A DNA stretch of 64,000 nucleotides from UBA4582 sp047629195 (GTDB lineage Bacteria; Pseudomonadota; Gammaproteobacteria; Pseudomonadales; Azotimanducaceae). Below the pieces are notes generated by a model. It searched no databases. It was given only the letters and a program-made list of their open reading frames with translations, and was not told the DNA's origin. Shown piece by piece: positions 8,391 through 17,476 of the stretch. How positions within the stretch are numbered: the first letter of the stretch is position 1; every line of letters begins with the position of its first letter. The stretch spans positions 3,503-67,502 of the forward strand of contig JBLHWY010000012.1 of the NCBI GenBank assembly GCA_047629195.1, given 5' to 3'. A program made the position numbers and the translations under genes.

Positions 8391-10412
8391 ATGTTTACTA
8401 AAATACTCATCGCAAATCGAGGCGAGATTGCCTGTCGGGTTATCAAAACCGCAAAAAAACTTGGCATCCAGACTGTCGCGATTTATTCCGATGCCGATGC
8501 CAGCGCACTTCATGTCGAGCTCGCGGACGAAGCTATTCATGTGGGAGGTTCCGCGCCGGCAGATTCTTATCTCCAGAAGGAGCGGATTTTAGCCGCAGCA
8601 GAGCTCACAGGCGCACAAGCCATTCATCCTGGCTATGGATTCCTGTCAGAGAATGCTGAATTTGCCGCGCTTTGTCTGCAACGCAACATCGTTTTCATAG
8701 GTCCTCCCGTTGAAGCTATTAAGGCAATGGGTTCCAAATCTGCAGCCAAGCACATTATGCAAGCTGCTGGTGTCCCAGTACTTTCCGGCTATCACGGCGA
8801 CGATCAGACAATTGAAGTTTTGAAAAACGCTGCAGATGCCGTGGGCTACCCAGTATTACTCAAAGCTGCTGCCGGTGGCGGCGGTAAAGGCATGCGGCAG
8901 GTTCATTCGGCTAAAGAATTTGACGAAGGGTTGACTGCTGCAAAACGAGAAGCAAAATCCAGTTTTGGCGACGACATCATGCTGGTTGAAAAATATCTAT
9001 TAGACCCGCGTCATGTTGAGGTGCAGGTTTTTTGCGATCAAAATGGTAATGGTGTCTATCTTTTTGAGCGCGATTGTAGCGTCCAACGTCGGCATCAAAA
9101 GATAATAGAAGAAGCACCGGCCCCTGGTATGACGCAAGCATTGCGTAGCCAGATGGGAGAAGCTGCAGTGACTGCTGCCCTTGCCATTAATTATGTCGGT
9201 GCTGGTACGGTTGAATTTCTATTGTCTGAAGACGGCACTTTCTATTTCATGGAGATGAATACTCGTCTTCAGGTCGAACACCCTGTCACTGAGATGATTA
9301 CCAATCAGGATTTAGTCGAGTGGCAGCTACGCGTAGCAGATGGTCAAAAACTACCGCTAGCTCAAAACGAGCTTCAAATTCACGGACACGCATTTGAAGC
9401 TAGGATTTACGCAGAAGACCCAGCAAACGAATTCCTGCCCGCGGCAGGATCTTTGAATCTACTACACGCACCACCACAATCTGAGCACGTAAGGGTAGAC
9501 AGCGGTGTAAGGCAAGGCGATGACATCGGTGTATTTTACGATCCGATGATCGCCAAATTAGTTGTCTGGGACGAAGATCGAAAACGTGCATTGCAGCGCT
9601 TGAACCTTGCGCTAGCTGCCTACCGAGTTAGGGGTGTCACAACCAATATAGATTTTTTGGCTTCACTCAGCAGCCACCAGGCATTCGTTGACGGCTTAGT
9701 ACACACCGGGTTTATCGAACAACATCGAGACAAATTGTTTGAAAGGCCCAACATCAATGTTGATAAATTTTTCGCCATGGCGATGTGTTTTTTGGTTTTA
9801 CAAAATTCAACTGCAATCAGTAGCAACGATATTCTTGCTTCTAAAGACAACCACGCAAACCCATGGCACAGCGGGGATAATTGGCGTTTAAATGGGCCAA
9901 GCGCGCATTCTAGAACAGTGATTTATCAAGGCGAAGAATATCCGCTAGTTGCTGTCGAGATCGGTACCGGTGGAACGCGCAAATTTCGAGTCGAAACACC
10001 GAATTCGAATCTGGATGTCAATGCCACACTCACTCAGGATAAGTTAACCGTCGAACTTAACGGCCACAAATTTTCCGCGACTGTTTATCAAAACGGCGAC
10101 GACATTTCTTTATTTACAAACGAAGCAACATTCGATTTTCAGGTACCGCCACTTTTTGATTCCGATGGCTCTGCCGATGACGTCCATGGCGGCTTCACCG
10201 CACCGATGAACGGAACCATCGTTGAAATACTTGCAGACCCAGGACAGGCAGTTGAAGCAGGCACGACTCTGATCATCATGGAAGCAATGAAAATGGAGCA
10301 TGCAATGCAGGCACCCTCCGACGGCGTGGTTGGAGAAATTTTCTACAACGTTGGTGATCTAGTGGAGGGCGGCACACTGCTACTGGATTTTAATCCTCAA
10401 CAGCCCACTTAG
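8391..10412 (+). CDS. liuD: Methylcrotonyl-CoA carboxylase, biotin carboxylase/BCCP (alpha) subunit
   Basis: A 673-residue protein starting MFTKILIANRGEIACRVIKT at 8391. An upstream in-frame ATG at 8346 lies inside liuB and adds 15 residues foreign to the family. Residues about 1-445 are a biotin carboxylase with the glycine-rich KAAAGGGGKGMR loop and EMNTRLQVEHPVTE. The C-terminal biotinyl domain carries EAMKMEHAM with the biotinylated lysine at about residue 634. It carboxylates biotin using ATP and bicarbonate. In most liu operons liuC lies between liuB and liuD; here the two are directly adjacent. Confidence 0.95.
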   Translation: MFTKILIANRGEIACRVIKTAKKLGIQTVAIYSDADASALHVELADEAIHVGGSAPADSYLQKERILAAAELTGAQAIHPGYGFLSENAEFAALCLQRNIVFIGPPVEAIKAMGSKSAAKHIMQAAGVPVLSGYHGDDQTIEVLKNAADAVGYPVLLKAAAGGGGKGMRQVHSAKEFDEGLTAAKREAKSSFGDDIMLVEKYLLDPRHVEVQVFCDQNGNGVYLFERDCSVQRRHQKIIEEAPAPGMTQALRSQMGEAAVTAALAINYVGAGTVEFLLSEDGTFYFMEMNTRLQVEHPVTEMITNQDLVEWQLRVADGQKLPLAQNELQIHGHAFEARIYAEDPANEFLPAAGSLNLLHAPPQSEHVRVDSGVRQGDDIGVFYDPMIAKLVVWDEDRKRALQRLNLALAAYRVRGVTTNIDFLASLSSHQAFVDGLVHTGFIEQHRDKLFERPNINVDKFFAMAMCFLVLQNSTAISSNDILASKDNHANPWHSGDNWRLNGPSAHSRTVIYQGEEYPLVAVEIGTGGTRKFRVETPNSNLDVNATLTQDKLTVELNGHKFSATVYQNGDDISLFTNEATFDFQVPPLFDSDGSADDVHGGFTAPMNGTIVEILADPGQAVEAGTTLIIMEAMKMEHAMQAPSDGVVGEIFYNVGDLVEGGTLLLDFNPQQPT

Positions 10413-10420
10413 TCACCCTG

Positions 10421-11233
10421 TTATCGCAGTCGCATAACGCCTTCCTGCGCCACCGTGACAATGCGTTGGCCTTCAAGGTTGTAGATCGCGCCAAAGGCGA
10501 GACCTCTACCGACGCTCGCTGCGGGACTATGCAAGTCATAGAGCAGCCATTCATTGAAAACCGGTGGTTGATGAAACCACATGCTGTGATCTAGGCTTGC
10601 ACCACTTTGCTTACCCTTATCCGCGTGCGGGCGCCACGCTGTGTCCAGCAAAGACCTGTCACTGGCATAAACAACCATGGCCAGATGAATTCTTGGGTCA
10701 ACGGGCAGACCTCCGTTCGCTTTCAAGTAGATTTGCTGATCCGGTGGCAACTTGTTCTTGTCCGTTATCTCGGTCGCCATACGGACATCTATGGGCATTT
10801 CCCGCCAATTGTCTCTGCCGCGCAATTGATCTCGATTGGGCAGATTCGCGGGATTCACCATCAGTGGTGATTCATCTTGATGAACGACACCTGACTCTAT
10901 TCTTTGAAAACTTGCTTGAAGCTGAAAAATAATCTCGTCATTCTGGCGCGCGGTCACATTGCGAACCCTAAAATTTTTACCTTGCTTCACACGGCTAACA
11001 TCGAACAAAATCCCAGCATTGGGTCTTCCAGGTCTCAGAAAGTAGGCATGTAATGAATGCAAAGGAAAATCTTCCACGGTTAACTGCGCTGCCATCGCAG
11101 CCTGAGCAGCTACCAGACCGCCAAACAAGCGCGAATTTTCTGTTACGCCGCCTGTTCCCGACCCGCCCGAGAAAACATCTTCGCTGACTTCTTGCAGGTT
11201 GAGTCGTTTTAAAAGACGCGCTAACAAAGCCAT
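10421..11233 (-). CDS. tesB: Acyl-CoA thioesterase II
   Basis: A 270-residue double-hotdog thioesterase that hydrolyses medium/long-chain acyl-CoA to free acid and CoA. It shows the N-terminal hotdog (RLFGGLVAAQAAMAA, SLHAYFLRPG) and a C-terminal hotdog with ASLDHSMWFH and VTVAQEGVMR, which carry the Asp and Gln expected of the TesB active site. It is slightly shorter than the E. coli enzyme (286). It converges with liuD and lies 22 bp downstream of the acyl-CoA dehydrogenase pair, so it is probably in their operon. Confidence 0.92.
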   Translation of the reverse strand: MALLARLLKRLNLQEVSEDVFSGGSGTGGVTENSRLFGGLVAAQAAMAAQLTVEDFPLHSLHAYFLRPGRPNAGILFDVSRVKQGKNFRVRNVTARQNDEIIFQLQASFQRIESGVVHQDESPLMVNPANLPNRDQLRGRDNWREMPIDVRMATEITDKNKLPPDQQIYLKANGGLPVDPRIHLAMVVYASDRSLLDTAWRPHADKGKQSGASLDHSMWFHQPPVFNEWLLYDLHSPAASVGRGLAFGAIYNLEGQRIVTVAQEGVMRLR

Positions 11234-11255
11234 ACAGAGACCTTCTTCCTATTAT

Positions 11256-12290
11256 TCACAAGCTCGTAATACGAGGCCACAACTGATCTGCACCTGTCGC
11301 ACACATTTGACGACCAATCAACACTTGCCACCTACGCTCGCTACCGTATTCTTCGCGCCAACTCCAAAGCCTTCTGGTTCTATGGTTCAGATGGTGTTCA
11401 AGAGTATAGCCAATAGCCCCCATCACCTGGTGCGCGACTTCCGTGCAGGGCCCACATGCTTGTCCAACTCGAGATTTAGCAAAGGCAATTTCTAATTCGA
11501 CTGGCTCTGATAATTGAACGAGCGAATCCACTAATCGAATACTTGCTGCGACGTCTCCGGCCATTGTCGCGAGTTGATGTTGAATCGCCTGAAATTTAGA
11601 GATGGACCTGCCGAATTGCTGCCTTGTTAGGGCGTAATCAACAGCAAGTTCTAAAACGCTCTCAAGCGCACCCGACATCATAACCGCACGCGTCATCGCA
11701 CCCAACCGCTCTATGTGATCATAGATGTCGTCTGGCGCTTTGTGTATCTCAGAAGCTCCAAGCTTGACATCCACTTCAACGGCGTCCCTTGGCTCTCCTG
11801 CAATATTCTTCTGCTCAGTTAGGTCAAAGACATTGCGATCAACGATACACAACACGAGCCCACCTTTATGACGAGCAGGAAGGTAAATTCGGTCAGCCCA
11901 TCGAGCAAATGCTACCGAGCGTGCATGACCAGTGAGTACGTAATCGTCTGATAATTCGAAATCACCCGTGGCCACTGTCGCGACACCACCCGGGATTGAG
12001 ATCGCACCAACAAGATTTGCTAAACTAGCAGCGATGAAAGTTTCTGCGATTGGAATTGGCGCAGCAAACCGCGCTGCGCAACGGATGACTGTCAACGAGT
12101 CACCTAGATCGCCCGCAGCACCGCCAAGGTGCTCAGGTAAGCCAGCGAGTATCAAGCCGTTCTCTTCTAATATTTTCCAAAGTTCCGCGGCGAATTGACC
12201 TGACTCCGAGGCGTCAACAACCTCTGGTGTACAATGGTCCTGAAGTATTCTGTTTGTCGTCTCGATGATCAGACGAGTCTCTTCTTTCAT
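11256..12290 (-). CDS. Acyl-CoA dehydrogenase family protein (beta-like partner)
   Basis: A 344-residue acyl-CoA dehydrogenase from the ATG at 12290, which has CGGAGAAA at good spacing; the open frame extends to a TTG at 12317 without a comparable site. Recognisable parts are NGLILAGLPEHLGGAAGDLG near the N-terminus, RQQFGRSISKFQAIQHQLA and CTEVAHQVMGAIGYTLEH. Where isovaleryl-type enzymes have a catalytic YER, this one reads LGAMTRAVMMSGAL, so the usual base is missing. It pairs with the adjacent dehydrogenase, as in the alpha2beta2 heteromeric enzymes of steroid side-chain degradation. The substrate is unknown. Confidence 0.88.
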   Translation of the reverse strand: MKEETRLIIETTNRILQDHCTPEVVDASESGQFAAELWKILEENGLILAGLPEHLGGAAGDLGDSLTVIRCAARFAAPIPIAETFIAASLANLVGAISIPGGVATVATGDFELSDDYVLTGHARSVAFARWADRIYLPARHKGGLVLCIVDRNVFDLTEQKNIAGEPRDAVEVDVKLGASEIHKAPDDIYDHIERLGAMTRAVMMSGALESVLELAVDYALTRQQFGRSISKFQAIQHQLATMAGDVAASIRLVDSLVQLSEPVELEIAFAKSRVGQACGPCTEVAHQVMGAIGYTLEHHLNHRTRRLWSWREEYGSERRWQVLIGRQMCATGADQLWPRITSL

Positions 12291-12357
12291 GATGTTTCTC
12301 CGTACCGCTGTTAACAACAGTCATATCCCGTGTTGTTTTGTATCTACCCTAAGCCAT

Positions 12358-13488
12358 TTATCTCAAGCCCAGACCACGGGCGATTACGCCTCTCAAAATT
12401 TCCCGAGTGCCACCGCGCAAAGTAAACGAGGGGGCATGCAGAATTGTGTCGTTTAGCGTCGTTAGAAAACGTTCAGCTGCATCTACGGGCATAAGAGACC
12501 GGATCGTCTCTGGTACGATCCGTTCAAAATTATTGCCTAGCTCTTTGACCAGAGCCGCTTCAGTACTCGGCGTCTTACCCTCCTCCAACATACCCGCAAC
12601 CGAGATAGACATTCTTCTCAAAGCGACCAATTCCGCTACTAGCTTACCAATTAAAACGGCTTGTTCATCGGTAGGATTAGCTCCAACCTCTCGAATGAAT
12701 TCTACAATAACAAGAAAAGAGGATAGAAATCGCTCGGGGCCACTTCGCTCATAGCCTAATTCACTCATGACCTGAACCCAGCCATTACCAGGCTCACCAA
12801 TCACATAATCGTCAGGGACAAAAACATCATCGAAGAAAACTTGATTGAAATCGCTTTCACCCGCCAAATTCTTAATGCCACGCACTGTGACATTCGGGCC
12901 CTTGAGGTCTATCAAAAACTGGCTCATACCAGCGTGGCGGTTATCAGAAGCCGGTTCTGTCCTCACCAGGGCGACCATGTAGTGATTCATGTGAGCGCCA
13001 CTCGTCCAGATTTTACTCCCGTTGACACTCCAGCCCCCTTCGACCTTAACAGCGCTTGTCCGTATGGATGCTAGATCAGATCCGGTGTCAGGCTCACTCA
13101 TACCAATTGAGAAAAAGCTTTCGCCTCGTGTGATAGGTGGCAAGAACTTTTGGCGCTGAGCTTCAGTGCCAAATTTCAACAGCAACGGACCGCTCTGTCT
13201 ATCTGCAATCCAGTGAGTAGAAACCGGCGCGCCTGCAGCAAGCAACTCTTCTGTCACCACATAGCGTTCAAGAAAAGATCGGTTTCCCCCTCCGTATTGC
13301 TTAGGCCAAGTCATGCCTATCCATCCCTTGCTGGCAAGCCGCTGACTAAATTCTGCAGATGACCCGGCATTAAAATCCGAGTTTGGAAACCAGCTATCCT
13401 CTTCCGCTAGAAAAGCTCTGACTTCCCTACGCAACTCATCCGCATTTGCGGGTAACGAGACAGGTTCAAAGTTTAGTCCCTGGAACAT
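12358..13488 (-). CDS. Acyl-CoA dehydrogenase family protein (alpha-like partner)
   Basis: A 376-residue acyl-CoA dehydrogenase with SIGMSEPDTGSDLASIRT (flavin/substrate loop), GSKIWTSGAHMNHY and a C-terminal LHAPSFTLRGGTREILRGVI. It retains an acidic residue in LGYERSGPERF, where the catalytic glutamate is expected, unlike its downstream neighbour. It heads the minus-strand set dehydrogenase-dehydrogenase-tesB and is divergent from an AraC regulator. A heteromeric enzyme acting on a bulky or branched acyl-CoA is the favoured inference. Confidence 0.88.
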   Translation of the reverse strand: MFQGLNFEPVSLPANADELRREVRAFLAEEDSWFPNSDFNAGSSAEFSQRLASKGWIGMTWPKQYGGGNRSFLERYVVTEELLAAGAPVSTHWIADRQSGPLLLKFGTEAQRQKFLPPITRGESFFSIGMSEPDTGSDLASIRTSAVKVEGGWSVNGSKIWTSGAHMNHYMVALVRTEPASDNRHAGMSQFLIDLKGPNVTVRGIKNLAGESDFNQVFFDDVFVPDDYVIGEPGNGWVQVMSELGYERSGPERFLSSFLVIVEFIREVGANPTDEQAVLIGKLVAELVALRRMSISVAGMLEEGKTPSTEAALVKELGNNFERIVPETIRSLMPVDAAERFLTTLNDTILHAPSFTLRGGTREILRGVIARGLGLR

Positions 13489-13857
13489 TATTCATTCCTC
13501 AAATGTATAAAATACGCAACCCTAGCGGCTTTTGTTTATTTTTGCACTTTTTTATTAGACGGAAATTCCAAGCAGTAACAACGTCAAACGTATCCTCCTT
13601 GTGCGGGATCTTGATACTAAATAGAAAGTTTTGCCCCTCTATTAACTCCTCCAACAGAGTCCACTTTGATAAAAGCGGACACTTCAACTTTGGAAATCCG
13701 GACATTACAACTTTGGTTCTGCCTTTTGTTTGTAATTCGTTGCGCTCAGCACGCTCTTTGCGGTTTTTGGACTAGTTTAGAACGATATCCATGTAGTATT
13801 AAAGTCTCAGTAACGTATACGAAATTTGCGTGATAAACGCTCAAAGGAAGAAAACTG
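13489..13857. other. Divergent promoter region between acyl-CoA dehydrogenase and araC-type gene
   Basis: 369 bp between divergent starts. The composition is AT-rich and I see no credible gene. Short frames such as 13499-13705 (minus) have no domain. Promoters for both directions must lie here, but no palindrome or repeat stands out enough to call. Confidence 0.5.
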
Positions 13858-14760
13858 ATGGATACAATATATACATCCTGTGTCGCCAGAACCCCCGAGC
13901 AACACCGTGATATGACAGGTGCAGCTAAGACGAAATTGTACGTCTTTGATGCCCATGAAACCGTGGGGCAGACAGATGCCAGAAACAGTAAGGCAGGTTT
14001 CGCGATAAGAAAACTGACTTTTCCTAGAAGCATGATGATCTCTAAATCATCTCCGGACTGGGTTCAATTATCCGTGCGCACTTCCGGAGAAAAATTTACC
14101 TCTGTAACTCCAAATCTTGGACAGCATTACGAGTCGGCAGTCTTTTTCTCTCCTGCTGACAAAAACATTACGGTCTATTCTTCACCAGGCCACAGCTATC
14201 TCAGCCTTGGCTTGCACCGAGACATGATAAGCGAACCACTCCGGGAGCGGCTGAATCGTGCTCTCGATTCGCCGGATTTGGCTATCAGTCATGTGAGTGC
14301 TCATTTTCGGAAAACTTTAGTATTTGGCATCAATCAATTGTTGGAGCGGCCAATGCTCGAGCATGATTTCAACGAGCAAATTGAAGCGTATTTTTCCAGC
14401 ACTCTGGACGAAGTTGAGCGAACATTACAGATCCATATTTCTGACAACAGGGCTAGGATTATCGCCCACGCGATAAATCTAATCGTAGACAATAAAGGTA
14501 AAAAGTTCACGATGCGATATCTATCTGAAGCCTGCCATTGCAGTATCAGAACGCTAGAGTATGCTTTTAGCAGCAGACTGGGACTCAGCCCAAAAGAGTT
14601 TTTGACTTACTTTAGGTTAAATTGCTATCGGGAACGAATCCTGTCTAACCCCTCATCGACATTGTCGGCACAGGCTTATGAACTAGAATTCAAGCATCTC
14701 GGAAATCTTGCTAAAAATTATCGCAACCTATTCGGTACTCTGCCTTCGGCACGATGCTAA
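13858..14760 (+). CDS. AraC-family transcriptional regulator
   Basis: A 300-residue regulator. The first ~190 residues form a sensor region of the cupin/AraC-binding kind. The last ~100 carry two helix-turn-helix motifs (FTMRYLSEACHCSIRTLEYA, then FSSRLGLSPKEFLTYFRL) and end FKHLGNLAKNYRNLFGTLPS, the AraC signature. It is divergent from the acyl-CoA dehydrogenase pair and just upstream of an enoyl-CoA hydratase, so it probably responds to a fatty-acid or related catabolite. The effector is unknown. Confidence 0.88.
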   Translation: MDTIYTSCVARTPEQHRDMTGAAKTKLYVFDAHETVGQTDARNSKAGFAIRKLTFPRSMMISKSSPDWVQLSVRTSGEKFTSVTPNLGQHYESAVFFSPADKNITVYSSPGHSYLSLGLHRDMISEPLRERLNRALDSPDLAISHVSAHFRKTLVFGINQLLERPMLEHDFNEQIEAYFSSTLDEVERTLQIHISDNRARIIAHAINLIVDNKGKKFTMRYLSEACHCSIRTLEYAFSSRLGLSPKEFLTYFRLNCYRERILSNPSSTLSAQAYELEFKHLGNLAKNYRNLFGTLPSARC

Positions 14761-14829
14761 TACTGAGCAAGTGACAGACACGCTACTTAGCGACTTATTC
14801 ATCCCATCTTATTTGTGAAAATGCAGGGT

Positions 14830-14855
14830 TCATTTCGAAGAATTTTTCGAAATGA
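14830..14855. promoter_or_regulatory. Perfect 10-bp inverted repeat between araC-type gene and enoyl-CoA hydratase
   Basis: TCATTTCGAA (14830-14839) and TTCGAAATGA (14846-14855) flank a 6-base GAATTT spacer. The repeat could be an operator for the enoyl-CoA hydratase gene starting 117 bp downstream, or a weak terminator for the regulator gene; no T-run follows on the plus strand. The function is unresolved. Confidence 0.45.
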
Positions 14856-14971
14856 GCATCATCACCCAAATCGACGATCCATTTGGCCCAACAGGAAATT
14901 AAACGAAGCTCACACCTTTCGAAGATGTTTTGATATAGTCGGACTCAGTTTCCAACAATCAGGACTTCAAT

Positions 14972-15784
14972 ATGAAAGAACAGTACGGAGATGTCACAGT
15001 TACGATGCTCGATGGCTTTGTCGCCCAGTGCGAAATCAGCCGCCCGCCAAACAACTTTTTCGATCTAAATTTGATAAGCGATCTTGCAGATTGTTTTGAA
15101 GATCTCGACAAAAATACGGACTGCAGAGCAATTGTTTTATGCTCGAATGGCAAGCATTTCTGTGCCGGTGCTAATTTTTCATCACCGGAAAGGTCACCGG
15201 GCAAGAAACCCGCTGAAAGTATACTCACTGCGAAGTCTGCAGATAACCGAAATCCACTGTATATAGAGGCAGTGAGGTTGTTTCACTGTAAGAAACCCGT
15301 TGTTGCAGCAGTGCAAGGCGCCGCCGTTGGCGGAGGGTTCGGACTTGCTATGATGGCTGATTTTAGAGTTGTCTGCGAAAACACGCGTATGACGGCTAAC
15401 TTTGTCAAGCTAGGCTTCACACCCGGGTTCGGTTTGACGCACACACTTCAAAGAGTTGTCGGACCACAAAAGGCTAATCTGCTGTTCTATACGGGCAGAC
15501 GTATTAACGGCGAAACTGCTATGGAATGGGGCATAGGTGATGTTTTTGCCGAAGTCGATTCAGTTCGAGAAGCTGCTACAACGCTTGCTCGAGAAATGGC
15601 TGAAAATGCGCCACTCGCTATGATTTCTGTACGCGAGCAAATGCGTCCGGGTCTTGCCGAGGCAGTTCAGGCTGCAACTGATATCGAAGGTAGAGAGCAA
15701 GCTTGGCTACAGAAAACGACTGATCACCGCGAAGGCGTTGCCTCTGTTGCGGAACGCAGGGTCGGCAATTTTCAAGGGAAATAA
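14972..15784 (+). CDS. Enoyl-CoA hydratase/isomerase family protein
   Basis: A 270-residue crotonase-fold protein. It has the CoA-binding loop NGKHFCAGANF, the oxyanion-hole segment KPVVAAVQGAAVGGGFGLAM and TRMTANFVKLGFTPGFGLTH at the second active-site region. The second catalytic acid position is hard to assign by eye. It hydrates or isomerises an unsaturated acyl-CoA. With liuC missing from the liu operon 4.5 kb away, it might serve as methylglutaconyl-CoA hydratase, but nothing in the sequence proves that. A role with the neighbouring dehydrogenases is equally possible. Confidence 0.9.
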   Translation: MKEQYGDVTVTMLDGFVAQCEISRPPNNFFDLNLISDLADCFEDLDKNTDCRAIVLCSNGKHFCAGANFSSPERSPGKKPAESILTAKSADNRNPLYIEAVRLFHCKKPVVAAVQGAAVGGGFGLAMMADFRVVCENTRMTANFVKLGFTPGFGLTHTLQRVVGPQKANLLFYTGRRINGETAMEWGIGDVFAEVDSVREAATTLAREMAENAPLAMISVREQMRPGLAEAVQAATDIEGREQAWLQKTTDHREGVASVAERRVGNFQGK

Positions 15785-15790
15785 GCTGCC

Positions 15791-16864
15791 CTAGAGTAGA
15801 TCAACCAAGGCAAAACACCTGTCCCAGATATAGTCAATTTCTCCGACAGGTGTTCGCCCGCACCTCACTAGTACAAGATCTTTTTCAGGAACACACATTA
15901 TCCTCTGACCATCATACCCACTACAGTAGAACCAATCAGTCTGATCTGGCTTCATCCACCACTGTGCACCGTAGGCTTGTTCTTCATCGATATAAGTGAC
16001 GGAGCGCGCATAATCGACCCATTCAGATGCCAATATTTCCTGACCGTCCCAACTTCCACCACGTAGATAGAGCAAACCAAACCGGGCAAAGTCCTGCGGT
16101 TTTGCAAATAAGAATGAAGACCCAATGAAAGTACCGGAAGTGTCGAATTTGGGTGTTGCTGATCGTATACCTATCGGCTCAAACAACTCATCGTTCATAA
16201 AGCGAAGCATGCCCGACGCTCCGCCACCAATCACTTCTTTTAAGATCCTACAGATGATGTTAGTCGTGCCACTCGAATAAGACCAATGGCTACCAGGCTT
16301 ATGAAGTAAGGGTTTATTCGCCGCAAACGCACCCATATCATGCCGGCCTTCGAACTGTAACATTGGAATCACATCTGATTGTTGTCCATCAACGTAATCC
16401 TCATTAAATTCGAGCCCGCTGGACATTCGCAGCAAGTGATCTAATGTGATTTCTCGGCGTTCATCATTCTGCCATTCGGGCACTGGCGCAGGATCATAAA
16501 TATTAATCTTGCCCTGCCTTACCAGAATGCCAACTAGTGCCTGGGTGATACTCTTCCCCATAGACCAGGAATACTGCAAAACACCGGCATTTGCTCCGGC
16601 ATCGTATCGCTCGTACACCAACTCTCCGGCTTTCACGATAGCCAGTGCATAAGTCACCCCCTGAGCTTCCTTAAGGTCAAATATTTCATCACAAAGTCGC
16701 TGAAACTTTTCTGAATCATCCGTACGAACATCGCCCTCTGGCCATGACTTTGTTGGCCAACGCGCAGCGGTTGGCTGCCCGGGCAATTTTGCTAAATTTG
16801 AATTAATGGATTCTGGTTTAAGCATGTCGTTTCGGACCTCTATCTTTTTTGATTGCTCACTCAT
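15791..16864 (-). CDS. Serine hydrolase, class C beta-lactamase/esterase family
   Basis: A 357-residue protein of the beta-lactamase-related (6-aminohexanoate-dimer hydrolase-like) family. The catalytic S-x-x-K is SMGK in YSWSMGKSITQALVGIL; HLLRMSSGLEF and the YSSGTTN motif follow, and the C-terminal part reads AYGAQWWMKPDQ. I place the start at 16864 (MSEQSKKIEV), since the open frame further upstream runs into the neighbouring gene. A later ATG (MLKPES) with GAGGT upstream is also possible. No signal peptide is seen, so it is probably cytoplasmic. The substrate is unknown. Confidence 0.85.
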   Translation of the reverse strand: MSEQSKKIEVRNDMLKPESINSNLAKLPGQPTAARWPTKSWPEGDVRTDDSEKFQRLCDEIFDLKEAQGVTYALAIVKAGELVYERYDAGANAGVLQYSWSMGKSITQALVGILVRQGKINIYDPAPVPEWQNDERREITLDHLLRMSSGLEFNEDYVDGQQSDVIPMLQFEGRHDMGAFAANKPLLHKPGSHWSYSSGTTNIICRILKEVIGGGASGMLRFMNDELFEPIGIRSATPKFDTSGTFIGSSFLFAKPQDFARFGLLYLRGGSWDGQEILASEWVDYARSVTYIDEEQAYGAQWWMKPDQTDWFYCSGYDGQRIMCVPEKDLVLVRCGRTPVGEIDYIWDRCFALVDLL

Positions 16865-16880
16865 TTGCTGAAAACAGCGC

Positions 16881-17297
16881 CTACTCTGAACCCATATCCA
16901 TATTCTTAAGGGACCGGAGAAATAATCCCAAACCGCCGATCGCAAGCACGAGAATGACAATTAGTTCAAAGGCGCTCATCGTTCTGAAAGTAAATTGAAT
17001 TGAAGCTATCACGCCAAATATTAACGCCGTTAATGAGCCGATTGAAAGTAGCCAGCCGAGGGGGTTTCTGCTGTTATAGAAAATAAAACCAACACCAAAA
17101 ATAAACGGTATCAACACCATGCCAGTGGTCAGATTATAATTGCCACCCAAAGCGTTGAAGCCATATAGCTGCATGCCCAAGCCAAAGGTCGACCGAACCA
17201 TGATGGAATTTAACAACATATAAAATCCACCGCTCATCATGACAAAACCAACAAAAAATTGGCCAATGCCACCGTCTGTTCCACCTGCTCCTTTCAT
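16881..17297 (-). CDS. Small four-helix membrane protein of unknown function
   Basis: About 138 residues from the ATG at 17297, chosen because GGAG lies 6 bases upstream; a start at 17318 would add seven residues. Four hydrophobic segments are evident (around GQFFVGFVMMSGGFYMLL, MVLIPFIFGVGFIFY, WLLSIGSLTALIFGVIAS and LIVILVLAIGGLGLFL). It has a conserved look, including YNSRNPLGW and FRTMSAFE, that I associate with an uncharacterised widespread bacterial family. It sits 16 bp before the serine hydrolase on the same strand. Confidence 0.75.
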   Translation of the reverse strand: MKGAGGTDGGIGQFFVGFVMMSGGFYMLLNSIMVRSTFGLGMQLYGFNALGGNYNLTTGMVLIPFIFGVGFIFYNSRNPLGWLLSIGSLTALIFGVIASIQFTFRTMSAFELIVILVLAIGGLGLFLRSLKNMDMGSE

Positions 17298-17476
17298 CTC
17301 GATCTCCAGTCTGAACATATCTAGCGATGTTCTTATAAGCGAGCCTCATATTGAGGAGGACTCAGTTGGTTCAAAATCCTAACACAAGTCACTTCCACAA
17401 GGCTGCCTTGCTGTTATTATGATCAACAATACAGGACACTGAATAATCTCGCTGAATTTTGAAATCGGAGAAAATT

